A stretch of DNA of 64,000 nucleotides, from NCBI RefSeq assembly GCF_004331155.1, contig NZ_SJNZ01000014.1:1-64000 (forward strand), in the 5' to 3' direction. Under the pieces are notes generated by a model. The model saw nothing but the letters and a program-made list of their open reading frames with translations, searched no databases and was not told the DNA's origin. This document shows positions 63,724-64,000 of the stretch, in pieces. Position numbers and translations under genes: made by a program. Each line of letters starts with the position of its first letter. Position 1 is the first letter of the stretch. The stretch comes from Acinetobacter terrestris (GTDB lineage Bacteria > Pseudomonadota > Gammaproteobacteria > Pseudomonadales > Moraxellaceae).

Positions 63724-64000
63724 GGTTATGCCTGATTTAAGAAAAAATTAAGCTTTTATTCACCTATCACTGCTGAGACTGGCGTAAATATCAGCCAAGT
63801 GTAAAAAATAGCGGACAGTGAGTGTGGTTTTCCGATTGAATCTTGCGTGTTGGCTTTTTTATTCACAGATAAAATCAGTTACGAATTGCTATCACGCTTA
63901 TAAATATCCAATTGTCAGTAAATAGGGCTAAGCTAGACGTTGCTCAGAGGGGAGCGTTTTTTTGCATCCCATCGACAATAGGTCAAAATGAGATTGGAAA
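63724..64000. other. No recognised gene to the window end
   Basis: No gene is supported. A GCTC/GAGC mini-hairpin followed by seven T residues near 63940-63965 may terminate a short RNA. Confidence 0.35.

Noticed and set aside
1..64000. Most short overlapping open frames inside large genes
   Set aside because: They lie antisense or out of frame to confidently assigned genes such as paa, hsdR, trp and nptA-like, with no independent support.

Overview
The window looks like Acinetobacter or a very close relative. Supporting signs are low GC with AT-rich spacers, a paa gene order typical of that genus, RepB/iteron plasmid functions of the Acinetobacter type, and several Moraxellaceae-like insertion sequences. 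Species and replicon cannot be fixed from the sequence. No tRNA, rRNA or CRISPR array was seen.

Layout. 1-5.8 kb: an IS3-family stub, a DUF1003 membrane protein, a VIT/CCC1 transporter, a persulfide-detoxification locus (two half-size YeeE/YedE proteins and an ETHE1-like hydrolase, divergent from an ArsR-type persulfide sensor), a DUF202 protein and decayed or small ORFs. 6.4-9 kb: a diguanylate cyclase, a twice-frameshifted IS5-family element and another IS end. 9-24 kb: a complete phenylacetate catabolon. paaABCDEFGHJKXY runs on the minus strand and paaZ is divergent, followed by an MFS carrier gene; repeated GATAC-core motifs lie in the divergent promoter. 24.4-27.4 kb: trpBA with a divergent TrpI-like LysR regulator. 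27.4-32 kb: an ISNCY stub, mipA, ribA, nudC, and a decayed photolyase/DUF2256 locus beside an intact TIGR03643 gene.

32-37 kb is a genomic graveyard bounded by two inverted IS3-family right ends. It holds a tyrosine recombinase and remnants of an OprD porin, an IS6-family transposase, an MFS pump and an EAL protein. 37-40 kb has a TraX-like protein and a hipA-hipB-like pair in toxin-first order. 41.2-45.1 kb is a plasmid replication/partition module: parB, parA, ten iterons with a DnaA box, and a Rep_3 initiator with an unusual DUF5710-like tail. Three copies of a 17-bp palindrome bracket parAB and rep. So the window is either part of a large plasmid or chromid, or a chromosome with an integrated plasmid.

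45.2-51.6 kb is a type I restriction-modification locus, hsdM-hsdS-X-hsdR, where X resembles abortive-infection C-terminal (HEPN-like) proteins. 51.7 kb onward: a DJ-1/PfpI protein, a six-gene arsenic island (arsC, arsR, a second arsC, acr3, arsH, arsO-like) with two palindromic operators, a stand-alone TnpB element whose RuvC-II glutamate is not at the usual place, a Na/phosphate symporter, a Cache-GGDEF cyclase, IS and TnpB remnants, a broken universal stress protein and a Dps protein.

The strongest candidates for something new are the X gene inside the hsd operon, the TnpB with a displaced catalytic residue, the Rep-DUF5710 fusion, and the triple palindrome of the plasmid module.
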